From a bacterium (GTDB lineage: Bacteria; Hydrothermota; UBA3073; JACQXS01; JAUWAR01), in the NCBI GenBank assembly GCA_030601965.1, contig JAUWAR010000020.1, positions 1 to 14,820 on the forward strand: a DNA stretch of 14,820 nucleotides, written 5' to 3'. Numbering within the stretch: the stretch's first letter is position 1; every line of letters starts with the position of its first letter. The translations under genes were made by a program, and so were the position numbers. The notes under the pieces were generated by a model. The model was not told where the DNA came from, searched no databases, and saw only the letters and a program-made list of their open reading frames with translations. Of this stretch, positions 1 to 6,281 are shown in pieces.

Positions 1-386
1 CTTACAAGAAATAGGGGTGCAAAGAACAGCCAGTAAAGAAATGAGATAAATCTTGCAAAAGAGATAACAATTCTTTCTTTAAACCTCTGGGCAAGTGTTT
101 TGGGTAATATCTCTCCAAATAGGAGAATAATGAAAGTAGCAATTATTACAATGAGAATTTCCGGTAATCTGTCTCGCCATAACCTTGCCGCAATTGCACC
201 AAATGCTACAGTGGCAAGGTTAACCCCACACAGGATAGGAAGAAGAAACCGTGTCGGATTTTCTATGAGGACTGATGCAAAGGTTTTTCCTTTCTTTCTT
301 ATTTTTATTCTGTCACAAGCGACAAAAGAGATTTCGCAGGCTGAGAATAAGGCATAAAAAAGGAGAAGTATTATTAGAAATATCAT
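1..386 (-). CDS. CNNM (DUF21) membrane protein, HlyC/CorC-type, 3' part cut by window edge
   Basis: About 128 N-terminal residues are visible, starting MIFLIILLLFYALFSACEIS at the ATG at 386. The hallmarks of the CNNM transmembrane domain are present: an N-terminal hydrophobic helix ending in a small-residue/Glu motif (FSACEISF, compare FSGTEAAIF in the neighbour), a second helix with CGVNLATVAFG (the GNTLVN-like motif), and a third followed by LFGEILPKTLAQRF (the GEI-PK motif). The family includes CorC/HlyC/YfjD-type proteins linked to magnesium and cobalt efflux, usually with CBS domains after the CNNM domain; that part would lie outside the window. It is the last visible gene of the leftward operon, 95 bases after the preceding CNNM/CBS gene, and repeat copy 1 fills that gap. 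No good Shine-Dalgarno precedes the ATG. The specific transported ion is not deducible. Confidence 0.8.
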   Translation of the reverse strand, partial: MIFLIILLLFYALFSACEISFVACDRIKIRKKGKTFASVLIENPTRFLLPILCGVNLATVAFGAIAARLWRDRLPEILIVIIATFIILLFGEILPKTLAQRFKERIVISFARFISFLYWLFFAPLFLV

Positions 387-395
387 ATCCTTATT

Positions 396-465
396 GTCAT
401 TGCGAGCGTTAGCGAAGCAATCTCATCATTTAAGATTGCTTCGTCGCTTTGCTCCTCGCAATGAC
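396..465. repeat. Palindromic repeat GTCATTGCGAG/GAAGCAATC, copy 1 (short unit then long unit)
   Basis: Two inverted units flank a 7-base centre. The unit at 396-425 has the short core (GAGCG-TT-AGCGAAG). The unit at 433-465, on the opposite strand, has the longer core (GAGGAGCAAAGCGACGAAG). Both carry the ends GTCATTGC and GCAATCT. It lies between the stop of the CNNM/CBS gene (482) and the start of the next CNNM gene (386), so it would be transcribed within the operon and could form a long RNA hairpin. Three other copies are in this window. Confidence 0.9.
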
Positions 466-481
466 CGTCTCGTTTCACTTT

Positions 482-1420
482 TCATAATGCGAGCATTACA
501 CTTTCAAGGATGTCATCCAGGGTGACGAGACCAGAAACGCCTCCATATTCATCAATTACGATACCTATATGGACACCCTTTTTCTGAAATAATGATAAGA
601 GCCGGTCAGCCTTCATAGTCTCAGGTACAGTAAGCACAGACCGCATAATATCCCTCACCTCTCCACCTCCTGAACGAATAAGTAAATCCTTTAGATATAA
701 AACACCAACAATATTATTAAGCTCACCTTTATATATAGGCACTCGTGAGTGTTTAATCTTCTTTCTTGCCTGTTCAAGAGAGGTCTCTGCAGAAAAACAT
801 TCCATCCTGGTTCTATGAGTCATAATCTGCTCAGCACTTTTTTCTTTCAACTCCACTAACTTTTCAATAAACATTGCTGGTTTCTTTTCAATGAAAGCCT
901 CCTCTTTACTGATTTTAACCATTGTCCTGAAATCAGAGCGAGAAAAAGAAGGAGATTTTTTTATCTGTAAAAAAGATGTAAGTTTATTTAGAGGAAGAGT
1001 TACAGGCAAAAAAAGAAATCTGAAGAAATGGATAATTGGACTTACTTTTAGAGAAATCTTAACAGGATTTCTTATGCAATATAATTTAGGACTAAACTCA
1101 CCAAATACAAGTATGAGATATGTTACAATCAGAGAGACTATAGCAATCCATTTTGGCTCAACATCCGCAAAGAATCTATAGACAAGAGAAACAGCAAGTA
1201 TAGAACAGGCAATATTAACAAGTGTATTTCCAAAGAGAAGAGTTACAAGGTAGTCCTGTGGGTTCTTTATTGGTCCCACACATGACCTATGTGCGTGAGC
1301 AGAGATTAATTTCTCTCTTGTGAACCTGGGGATACGAAAAATAGCTGCTTCTGTGCCAGAAAAGAAAGCAGAAAGCCCGAGACAAACCAAAAAGCCAATA
1401 AGAGTACATAAAGTTTGCAT
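482..1420 (-). CDS. CNNM plus tandem CBS domain protein (HlyC/CorC/TlyC family), lacking the C-terminal CorC domain
   Basis: The 312-residue protein starts at the ATG at 1420 (MQTLCTLIGFL). An in-frame TTG at 1432 lies in repeat DNA and has no better ribosome site. The CNNM domain covers about residues 1-150: helix 1 ends in AFFSGTEAAIF, helix 2 carries LLFGNTLVNIA, and helix 3 ends in LVFGEFSPKLY. A CBS pair follows at roughly 195-308, with typical HSRVPIYKGELNNIVGVLYLKDLL and VIDEYGGVSGLVTLDDILE segments (quoted in part). Family members usually continue with an 80-residue CorC_HlyC domain; here the protein ends five residues after the second CBS. Related proteins act in divalent cation export or homeostasis in the inner membrane, and CBS domains bind adenine nucleotides. 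It follows ybeY in the phoH-pgpH-ybeY operon, a classic location for this family. No Shine-Dalgarno is visible. Confidence 0.85.
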   Translation of the reverse strand: MQTLCTLIGFLVCLGLSAFFSGTEAAIFRIPRFTREKLISAHAHRSCVGPIKNPQDYLVTLLFGNTLVNIACSILAVSLVYRFFADVEPKWIAIVSLIVTYLILVFGEFSPKLYCIRNPVKISLKVSPIIHFFRFLFLPVTLPLNKLTSFLQIKKSPSFSRSDFRTMVKISKEEAFIEKKPAMFIEKLVELKEKSAEQIMTHRTRMECFSAETSLEQARKKIKHSRVPIYKGELNNIVGVLYLKDLLIRSGGGEVRDIMRSVLTVPETMKADRLLSLFQKKGVHIGIVIDEYGGVSGLVTLDDILESVMLAL

Positions 1421-1565
1421 AAAAAAATTCAAAGTTCAAAATCCAAATGTCAAATGAATGTCAAATGCCCCAATGTCCAAAAATTTGTCATTTGATCTTT
1501 GGATTTTCCGCCAGAGGCGGATCTGCCTTAGGTATGATATTTGACATTTGAGCTTTGACATTTGA
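1421..1565. repeat. CAAATGTCAAA word-repeat cluster around a CCGCC/GGCGG hairpin
   Basis: The plus strand holds many variants of CAAATGTCAAA in 1431-1500 (AAATCCAAATGTCAAATG, AATGTCAAATGCC). Their complement TTTGACATTTG appears twice in 1541-1565 (TTTGACATTTGAGCTTTGAC). The two halves can pair as a long imperfect inverted repeat. At the centre is the palindrome CCGCC-AGA-GGCGG (1508-1520). The cluster supplies the last codons of ybeY and the whole leader of the following CNNM/CBS gene. Confidence 0.8.
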
Positions 1566-2016
1566 GATTTCTTAAATAGTGTTCTTCCTTTTCTGTCATT
1601 AAGTCACTATGCTCATATCCCAGTAGATGCAGTATGCCGTGGATTAAAAGATGTGCAACTTCTACCTTAAACTCCATCTTTCGGGATTCTGCCTGTTCCT
1701 TTGCTCTATCCAAGGAAATGTATATATCCGCTATATCGGTTATCGGTTTTCGGTTATCGGTTTTCGGTTTACTGACTGCTGACTTTTGGAAAGGTGTTGT
1801 AATTAGAAAAGATAATACATCAGTGGGATTGTCAACATTTCTGTATTTTTTATTTAACTCTTTTATATAAGAGTCATCTACAAGTGTTATTTCTACATCA
1901 AAATCTGCCTCTTCGCTTTGTAACACCTTATTAGCAAGAGACTTAAGTGCTCTTTTATTTACTGTGAGGTGATTGCCTCTTATATTTTTGTTTAGATTCT
2001 GGAGGGTTATGTTCAT
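1528..2016 (-). CDS. ybeY: Endoribonuclease YbeY (rRNA maturation factor) with in-frame repeat insert
   Basis: The 162-residue protein has the YbeY zinc motif H-x3-H-x5-H as HGILHLLGYEH at residues 126-136, after the conserved NPTDVLSF segment at 63-70. YbeY is a single-strand endoribonuclease needed for 16S rRNA 3' processing and ribosome quality control. The ATG at 2016 (MNITLQNLNK) is preferred to the in-frame TTG at 2049. It overlaps the 3' end of pgpH by 62 bases in another frame, which suggests translational coupling. Between DVLSFLITT and DIADIYISLDRAKEQ, where the family usually has a short acidic loop, about 20 residues (near 75-95, KSAVSKPKTDNRKPITD) are encoded by a tandem TATCGGTT/TTCGG repeat. 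The last dozen residues (LKCQSSNVKYHT) come from the CAAATGTCAAA repeat. The catalytic residues are intact, so the gene is probably functional. Confidence 0.93.
   Translation of the reverse strand: MNITLQNLNKNIRGNHLTVNKRALKSLANKVLQSEEADFDVEITLVDDSYIKELNKKYRNVDNPTDVLSFLITTPFQKSAVSKPKTDNRKPITDIADIYISLDRAKEQAESRKMEFKVEVAHLLIHGILHLLGYEHSDLMTEKEEHYLRNLKCQSSNVKYHT
1734..1784. repeat. TATCGGTTATCGGTTTTCGG tandem word repeat inside ybeY
   Basis: Six copies of a 6-8 base word (TATCGGT, TTTCGGT) run head to tail, then ACTGACTGCTGAC. The reading frame of ybeY stays open through it, encoding a Lys/Asn/Thr/Pro-rich segment between two conserved parts of the enzyme. The very low complexity compared with flanking codons marks it as an inserted repeat and not ancestral coding sequence. 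Confidence 0.8.
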
Positions 2017-4210
2017 TCTTATAAGGTATTCTTGGGTGAAATGCACCAATGAGTATGGGAAGAAAACTTTCCTTTATTTTAGTAAATTCTTGCATAGAGA
2101 GATTGCTAAGAGCAAGCTCCCCACTTTCAATCCTCTCTGTAAATATGTCTTTTATGACACCTTTTATCCTACTTGAACTTGGCTCTTCCAGAGATCTTGC
2201 CTTTGCTTCTACGGCATCGGCAAGCATTACTATTGCAGATTCTTTTGTATCTGGTATAGGTCCTGGATATCTGAAATCCTCCTCATTTACTACTTCACCA
2301 TTTTCAGATGACACCTCATCTTTGGCTTTAGTGTAGAATGATTCTATAAGTGTCGTTCCATGATGTTCCTTTATAATATCAACTACCTTTTGAGGAATAT
2401 TGTGCTTTTTGGCTAATTCTTCTCCATCCCGCACATGAGAAGTAATGAGAAGGGCACTCATTCGGGGCTTGAGTTTGTCATGGGGATTTTTAATACCCCT
2501 CTGGTTCTCTACAAAATAAGTAGGTTTATTTATTTTGCCAATATCGTGATAGTATGCGCCCACTCTTGCAAGAACAGTATTTGCATTGCAACTATTTGCA
2601 CCTGCTTCAGCGAGATTGCCTACCATAATGGAATGGTTGTAAGTTCCCGGCGCCTGTTTTGCAAGTTCTCTAATAAGAGGTTTATTGAAGTCTGTCCACT
2701 CAAGTAAAGTGATGTCTGTAGTTATTTTAAATATTCTTTCAAACAATGGCAAAAAACCAATGGCAAGGAAAGTAGAGCCAAAACCTCCTATAACACCATA
2801 ACCCATAGATTTCAGAAATGTAATTCCATTACTTCCTTTAACTGCCTCAATAGAAATTGCCACACCTATGTAAGTCAGAGTGACATAAACAAGAGGTTTA
2901 TAGAACTCGGACATTCTCTTTACCTTGCTTGCACCAAAAATAGCCATCACACCTGTTGCAAGTCCTATAACAACAACTGTCAGAGGTGCACCCTCTACAA
3001 CACTTTCTCTTGAAAATAAAACTTCAATAAAAGTCAAGAAAACTACAGAAATAATCGCCATCTCTGCAGAAAAAAGCAGACAAATAAGAATCCCTGCCAT
3101 TGCCACAGGAATAAGATACAAAGCAAGACCTGTTCTGAAAACTACAGATGATATTCCCACTACAATGATAGAAACAACCAGAATAATAGAAAATTTCTTT
3201 GGTTGTTGTAACAATTCTGGCTTTATAAAATGAACAAATACAATTAATAGAATAAATGCAATGATAAAAATAATATTCTCACCTATAAAAGTATGAAAAT
3301 AGGAAGCAGGCTCAAGTTCAGTAAATGATGCTACTTTATCTATAACATCCTGAGTGATTTTCTCATGTCCACGAACAATCATTTCACCCTTAAGAACAAT
3401 GCCCTTTGTAGGTGATATACTTTCTACTGCTTCTTTTTTTCTCCTTTCTACTTCTGCAGAATTAAAGAATAAATTCGGCTTTATAAAAAATGAGCCAAGT
3501 TTTACAAATGTATTCACAACTTGAGGTGATACCTTTTCTTCACCTTTAAATATTTCAAGTCCCTGTTCTTTAATCAACATAAGAGATGTCTCAAGAGTGA
3601 GTATATCAGCACCCTTTCTTATTTCTTCATCCCGAACATTCGGGATAATGATTACATTAAAAGGACCAATCAAGTCTTTTTCTTCAACAATCCCCTTTTT
3701 TAGCAATTTCTCTATAATACCAATGAGTTTTTGTGGGATATCTCTATATTTATAAGAAAGAATAATCCTCGCATCACTCTCGTCAAAAGATGGAATAAGT
3801 TCTATAATCTCTACGATGCCAGCCTCTTTATAAGAATTTTTCTTGTTTCTCAATTTCTGGACATTGTTTTCAAAATTTTGTAGTGATTCTTTTATCTTAT
3901 CATCTGGATGATAGGAAAATATGGGAGGCACAGACTCCCTTGCCTTTTCCTGTTCTTGTTCAAGTTGTTTTGGTGGCTTTTTTATATAGAAGGTATAAGG
4001 AGCTACAATGTTGCTCTTGGCAATCGTGTTCGCAGTTAGAGAGGCTCTTTTTTTTCTGAATGATGGGGATAAAAAATTAAGAATAACAAGTGTGGATAAG
4101 AAGAGAATCCCAATAGGAAGGTTAAAAGGTTTAAAGGTTGAAAGGTTAAAAGGTCTTTTTTCTACTTTTCCACTTTTCATCTTTTCTACTTTTTTACTTT
4201 TCTTTTTCAT
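1955..4210 (-). CDS. pgpH: 7TM-HD cyclic-di-AMP phosphodiesterase family protein (PgpH)
   Basis: The protein has 751 residues from the ATG at 4210; an in-frame TTG at 4219 is less likely. (Numbers here count from the TTG, so subtract 3.) Order of parts: a basic repeat-derived tail (5-35), a transmembrane anchor (about 36-52), an extracytoplasmic 7TMR-HDED domain (about 55-305), seven membrane helices (about 313-492), then a cytoplasmic HD domain (about 505-735). Metal ligands are visible as H529 (YNHSIMVGNLAE), H558-D559 (YYHDIGKI), H595 (TSHV), H619-H620 (KEHHGT) and D668 (MLADAVEA). Characterised relatives hydrolyse c-di-AMP, and the extracellular domain may sense signals. The length is normal for the family. 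It lies between phoH and ybeY as in many bacteria. The C-terminal 25 residues after the usual FHPRI end are read out of frame through the start of ybeY. Confidence 0.93.
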   Translation of the reverse strand: MKKKSKKVEKMKSGKVEKRPFNLSTFKPFNLPIGILFLSTLVILNFLSPSFRKKRASLTANTIAKSNIVAPYTFYIKKPPKQLEQEQEKARESVPPIFSYHPDDKIKESLQNFENNVQKLRNKKNSYKEAGIVEIIELIPSFDESDARIILSYKYRDIPQKLIGIIEKLLKKGIVEEKDLIGPFNVIIIPNVRDEEIRKGADILTLETSLMLIKEQGLEIFKGEEKVSPQVVNTFVKLGSFFIKPNLFFNSAEVERRKKEAVESISPTKGIVLKGEMIVRGHEKITQDVIDKVASFTELEPASYFHTFIGENIIFIIAFILLIVFVHFIKPELLQQPKKFSIILVVSIIVVGISSVVFRTGLALYLIPVAMAGILICLLFSAEMAIISVVFLTFIEVLFSRESVVEGAPLTVVVIGLATGVMAIFGASKVKRMSEFYKPLVYVTLTYIGVAISIEAVKGSNGITFLKSMGYGVIGGFGSTFLAIGFLPLFERIFKITTDITLLEWTDFNKPLIRELAKQAPGTYNHSIMVGNLAEAGANSCNANTVLARVGAYYHDIGKINKPTYFVENQRGIKNPHDKLKPRMSALLITSHVRDGEELAKKHNIPQKVVDIIKEHHGTTLIESFYTKAKDEVSSENGEVVNEEDFRYPGPIPDTKESAIVMLADAVEAKARSLEEPSSSRIKGVIKDIFTERIESGELALSNLSMQEFTKIKESFLPILIGAFHPRIPYKNEHNPPESKQKYKRQSPHSK
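4118..4202. repeat. AAAGGTTAAAAGG / CTTTTCTACTTTT word repeat at the start of pgpH
   Basis: The plus strand reads AGGTTAAAAGGTTTAAAGG and further AGGTT words (to about 4153), followed by a run of CTTTTCTACTTTT, CCACTTTTC and CATCTTTTC words. The minus strand encodes PgpH residues 5-35: a lysine-rich stretch, then FNLSTFKPFNLP, where FNL and FKP repeat because AACCTTT repeats. It ends just before the hydrophobic anchor of PgpH. Confidence 0.75.
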
Positions 4211-4241
4211 ATGCCGCAACGATTTCTTTTACAAGTTTATG
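4194..4241 (-). pseudogene. Relic of a second phoH 3' end
   Basis: Read on the minus strand from 4241, this stretch encodes HKLVKEIVAAYEKEK and then TAA. The intact phoH ends HKLVKEIVQAYERENSKS at 4354-4298. Most nucleotide differences fall at third codon positions (GTG/GTA, ATT/ATC, GTG/GTT, GCT/GCA, GAG/GAA), so the copy diverged under selection for the same protein. The ATG of pgpH lies inside it in a different frame (TATGAA), a natural phoH/pgpH overlap. The simplest reading is that phoH was replaced by recombination with a related copy and the old tail was left behind. Confidence 0.8.
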
Positions 4242-4246
4242 CCATT

Positions 4247-4273
4247 GGAACTTTTGTTATTCACAAAAGTTCC
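4247..4273. repeat. Perfect 11-bp inverted repeat between phoH and its relic tail
   Basis: The arms GGAACTTTTGT and ACAAAAGTTCC enclose a 5-base loop (TATTC). It sits at the junction between the functional phoH end and the relic phoH tail. There is no T-run on either side, so it is not a convincing intrinsic terminator. It may mark the recombination or insertion point, or form a hairpin in the operon mRNA. Confidence 0.8.
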
Positions 4274-4297
4274 AGGTTCTTATTTATTTTTATATTT

Positions 4298-5248
4298 TTA
4301 GCTTTTTGAGTTTTCTCTCTCATAAGCTTGCACAATTTCTTTCACAAGTTTATGCCTGACGATATCTTCTTGGGTGAGATGGACAATTTTTATTCCTTTT
4401 ATATCTTTTAGAATATTTGTTATATGAATAAGTCCAGACTCCCGACCATTTCCGAGGTCTATCTGGGTTACATCCCCTGTAATACATGCCTTTGAGTTCA
4501 CTCCAAGTCTTGTTAAAAACATCTTCATCTGAAGCTTTGTAGTATTTTGTGCCTCATCTAAAATCACAAAAGAATTACTGATATTCCTACCTCTCATATA
4601 TGCAAGTGGAGCAACTTCTATATTTCTTTCATCTATATTCTTCCGAATTTCACTATGCGGCAAGAGTTCATATAAGGCATCATAAAGCGGACGCAGATAT
4701 GGGTCCACCTTTTCCTTTAAATCTCCCGGAAGAAACCCAAGCCTTTCTCCTGCCTCCACAGCAGGTCTTGCAAGAATTATTCTTCTTGTCAGTTTATTCT
4801 TAAGTAGCCAAACAGCCTTCGCAATAGAGAGGTATGTCTTCCCCGTGCCTGCAGGACCAATACAAATTACAATATCATATTTTTCAAGTGCCTTAAGATA
4901 CCCTTCCTGACCAGGTGTTTTTGGCTTTACGAGTCCCTGATGAAGTAGGAGGGACTTTCCAGTCCCGATATTCGGGGTTAGAAAACCCTTCCTACATCTA
5001 TTATGTTCAAAAAGATATTTTATCTCCTCCTCATCAACGATTTTTCCTTTTTTAATCTCGTGGACAAGAGTATCAAGACACTTTCTGGCACTCTTTATTT
5101 CCTCTTTCTCCCCTGTTATTATAATCTGTTCTCCCCTTGGCACAATACTTATTCCATAATTCTTTGATAAAAGTCTCAAATTTTTATCTTTTATACCAAA
5201 AAGGTGAAGGGGAATGATTCCTTCAAGGTCTACTTTCTCTGTCACCAT
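4298..5248 (-). CDS. phoH: PhoH-family ATPase (PhoH/YbeZ)
   Basis: The 316-residue protein has an N-terminal KH-like part (about 20-65) and a P-loop ATPase domain. Walker A is GPAGTGKT at 131-138 and Walker B is FVILDEAQN at 227-235, with family motifs ILARPAVEAGERLGFLPGDL (159-178), PLAYMRGR (214-221) and TGDVTQIDL (257-265). YbeZ-type PhoH proteins work with the endonuclease YbeY in rRNA metabolism, and ybeY is two genes downstream here. The usual linker before PKTPGQ carries an extra stretch near residues 91-106 (TPNIGTGKSLLLHQG) encoded by repeat-like DNA. The ATG at 5248 is the only convincing start; its Shine-Dalgarno is weak. It is the first gene of the leftward operon, preceded by a hairpin-rich gap. 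Confidence 0.95.
   Translation of the reverse strand: MVTEKVDLEGIIPLHLFGIKDKNLRLLSKNYGISIVPRGEQIIITGEKEEIKSARKCLDTLVHEIKKGKIVDEEEIKYLFEHNRCRKGFLTPNIGTGKSLLLHQGLVKPKTPGQEGYLKALEKYDIVICIGPAGTGKTYLSIAKAVWLLKNKLTRRIILARPAVEAGERLGFLPGDLKEKVDPYLRPLYDALYELLPHSEIRKNIDERNIEVAPLAYMRGRNISNSFVILDEAQNTTKLQMKMFLTRLGVNSKACITGDVTQIDLGNGRESGLIHITNILKDIKGIKIVHLTQEDIVRHKLVKEIVQAYERENSKS
4931..4978. repeat. Palindromic repeat inside phoH (AGTCCCTGATGAAGTAGGAGGGACT... type)
   Basis: The plus strand contains nested inverted words: AGTCCCT and AGGGACT around TGATGAAGTAGG, then GGGACT-TTCC-AGTCCC, then CCCGA-TATT-CGGGG. The segment is a whole-codon insert in phoH between the KH-like part and the ATPase domain, at a place where relatives have a short linker. 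Its origin as an inserted repeat is inferred from its symmetry and position. Confidence 0.6.
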
Positions 5249-5399
5249 ATCGTCATTCTACCCAGCTTTAGCTGAAGGTTTTTACCCTGCACTCCCGCCT
5301 GCCGTCGGGCAGGAAAGTGCGGTAGAATACAAGAACGGCTACTCTACCCAGCATATAACTTATGTGCTGGAGAATAGCCGTTCTAAAAAATTCGTTTTT
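5249..5399. repeat. Hairpin-rich intergenic island between the LysM gene and phoH
   Basis: Three inverted repeats fill this gap. CAGCTTTAGCTG lies at 5262-5273. A stem GCACT...CCTGCC-GTCG-GGCAGG...AGTGC lies at 5289-5320. A 53-base imperfect palindrome at 5332-5384 has perfect outer arms AGAACGGCTA/TAGCCGTTCT. The word CTACCCAGC occurs twice (5256 and 5344). Directly downstream of the LysM stop is A6-CGAA-T6. No clear promoter for phoH is seen. The hairpins may terminate or attenuate transcription, but none is followed by a good U-run on the minus strand. Confidence 0.7.
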
Positions 5400-5858
5400 T
5401 TATGGTCTGGGAATCCTCAATTTCCATCCAGGATAGATAAGATTGGGGTCCTTTATGAGGTCCTTGTTTGCCTCATAGATTTCACGCCATCTGCCGTAAT
5501 TTCCCTTTCCGTATACCTTCAAATATTCCGCCAGTTTTGAAAGCCAATCACCCCTCTTTACAACATATAGATCTCCCTCCGCAACTTCTCTCGTCCTCGC
5601 CTCTTTTACTTTTTTTGCTTCCTTTATCCAGCCTTCAAGGTCCGATATTTTTCTATCAAGTTCGGCAATCTCTGCTCTCAAGGCATTTACTTTTGGCTGT
5701 TCTTCGTCAATTATTACCCTCGCAGCCGCTTCTCTATTCTTATACTCTTCTATAAGTACACGTGCTTCCTTCTCTGTATACTTTTCTTCCTGGGCATAGC
5801 AAAGCCCGGTTATAAATAAACAAAGAACAATGCCTGTAATCAAAGTTCGCTTTTGCAT
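5400..5858 (-). CDS. Secreted coiled-coil LysM-domain protein
   Basis: The 152-residue protein has a signal peptide (MQKR, hydrophobic 5-19, likely cleavage after YA at 22), a charged coiled-coil region (about 27-93) and one LysM domain at about 97-149 (YVVKRGDWLSKLAEYLKVYG to DPNLIYPGWKLRIP). The LysM copy carries an extra NYGRWREIYEANKDLI segment, as in YgaU-type LysM proteins. LysM binds peptidoglycan, so the protein is expected in the periplasm or cell wall. A strong ribosome site GGAGGTG lies six bases before the ATG at 5858. It follows the lipoprotein gene by 30 bases and very likely shares its promoter. The exact role is unknown; structural tethering of wall and outer membrane is a reasonable guess. 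Confidence 0.85.
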   Translation of the reverse strand: MQKRTLITGIVLCLFITGLCYAQEEKYTEKEARVLIEEYKNREAAARVIIDEEQPKVNALRAEIAELDRKISDLEGWIKEAKKVKEARTREVAEGDLYVVKRGDWLSKLAEYLKVYGKGNYGRWREIYEANKDLIKDPNLIYPGWKLRIPRP

Positions 5859-5888
5859 TTTAACACCTCCTTTTTATTTTGGACATTT

Positions 5889-6149
5889 CTACTTTTTCTT
5901 TTTAAGAGATTCCTTTTCGAGAGACACCAGTTCAGATTCAAGTTCTGTTATTCTGAACTCTTTATCACTCTTCTCGTCCACTGCTCTTTCCCTTTCTCTT
6001 TCCAGATTCTCCGCCTTCTCTTCAGCACTTTCTGCTGCCCATTTTACTTCATTTAACTCATCCATCGTCTTCTTGGATGCCCCTTTTGGCCCACATCCCA
6101 AAATCATAACAAACGAACTGATAATAATCAATGGAAAAATTTTTCTCAT
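5889..6149 (-). CDS. Small coiled-coil lipoprotein (Lpp-like architecture)
   Basis: The 86-residue protein has a lipoprotein signal peptide with lipobox ILGC (Cys19), followed by GPKGASKKTMDEL. A long highly charged helix (about 30-86) rich in Glu, Lys and Arg has heptad-like spacing and ends LEKESLKKKK. The mature part is all coiled coil, comparable in design to Lpp or other periplasmic spacer lipoproteins, though no homology is claimed. A near-perfect Shine-Dalgarno (AAAGGAGGTGA) precedes the ATG at 6149. It is the first gene of a two-gene unit with the LysM protein, suggesting a joint envelope role. The polylysine C-terminus recalls the Lys end of Lpp that is linked to peptidoglycan, but this is only an analogy. 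Confidence 0.8.
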   Translation of the reverse strand: MRKIFPLIIISSFVMILGCGPKGASKKTMDELNEVKWAAESAEEKAENLERERERAVDEKSDKEFRITELESELVSLEKESLKKKK

Positions 6150-6185
6150 TTCCTTTCACCTCCTTTCATCTTCAATTTATATTAA

Positions 6186-6214
6186 ATTTTGGCAAAAAAA
6201 GAAAGTCTTGTCAA
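6186..6214 (-). promoter_or_regulatory. Sigma70-type promoter for the lipoprotein-LysM pair
   Basis: On the minus strand a perfect -35 TTGACA (6214-6209) is followed after 17 bases by CAAAAT (6191-6186), four of six matches to TATAAT. Transcription would start near 6179, leaving about 30 bases of leader that contain the strong ribosome site. Confidence 0.65.
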
Positions 6215-6245
6215 GAAAAATTTTTATTTAGTTAGCGAAAAAATC

Positions 6246-6273
6246 TTGACAAAAAGAAAACTTACTCTAAACT
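6246..6273 (+). promoter_or_regulatory. Sigma70-type promoter for tRNA-Ser
   Basis: A perfect TTGACA (6246-6251) is followed by a 16-base spacer and TAAACT (6268-6273, four of six matches). The predicted start is only a few bases before the tRNA 5' end at 6282. It is divergent from the lipoprotein promoter 30 bases away. Confidence 0.65.
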
Positions 6274-6281
6274 CTTTCAGA

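Noticed and set aside
1421..1565. CAAATGTCAAA words considered as a CRISPR array
   Set aside because: Words are short, irregular and inverted, with no uniform spacers and no cas genes nearby.
3630..3646. Palindrome TCCCGAA-CA-TTCGGGA inside pgpH
   Set aside because: Similar to a word in the phoH insert, but it encodes residues that fit the domain (IIPNVRDEE) and there is no sign of inserted length.
4091..4099. Perfect DnaA-box sequence TGTGGATAA
   Set aside because: It is a single site inside pgpH coding sequence with no cluster around it; chance occurrence in AT-rich DNA is enough to explain it.
4247..4273. Hairpin considered as an intrinsic terminator of phoH
   Set aside because: No T-run follows on either strand and the downstream operon genes would be cut off.
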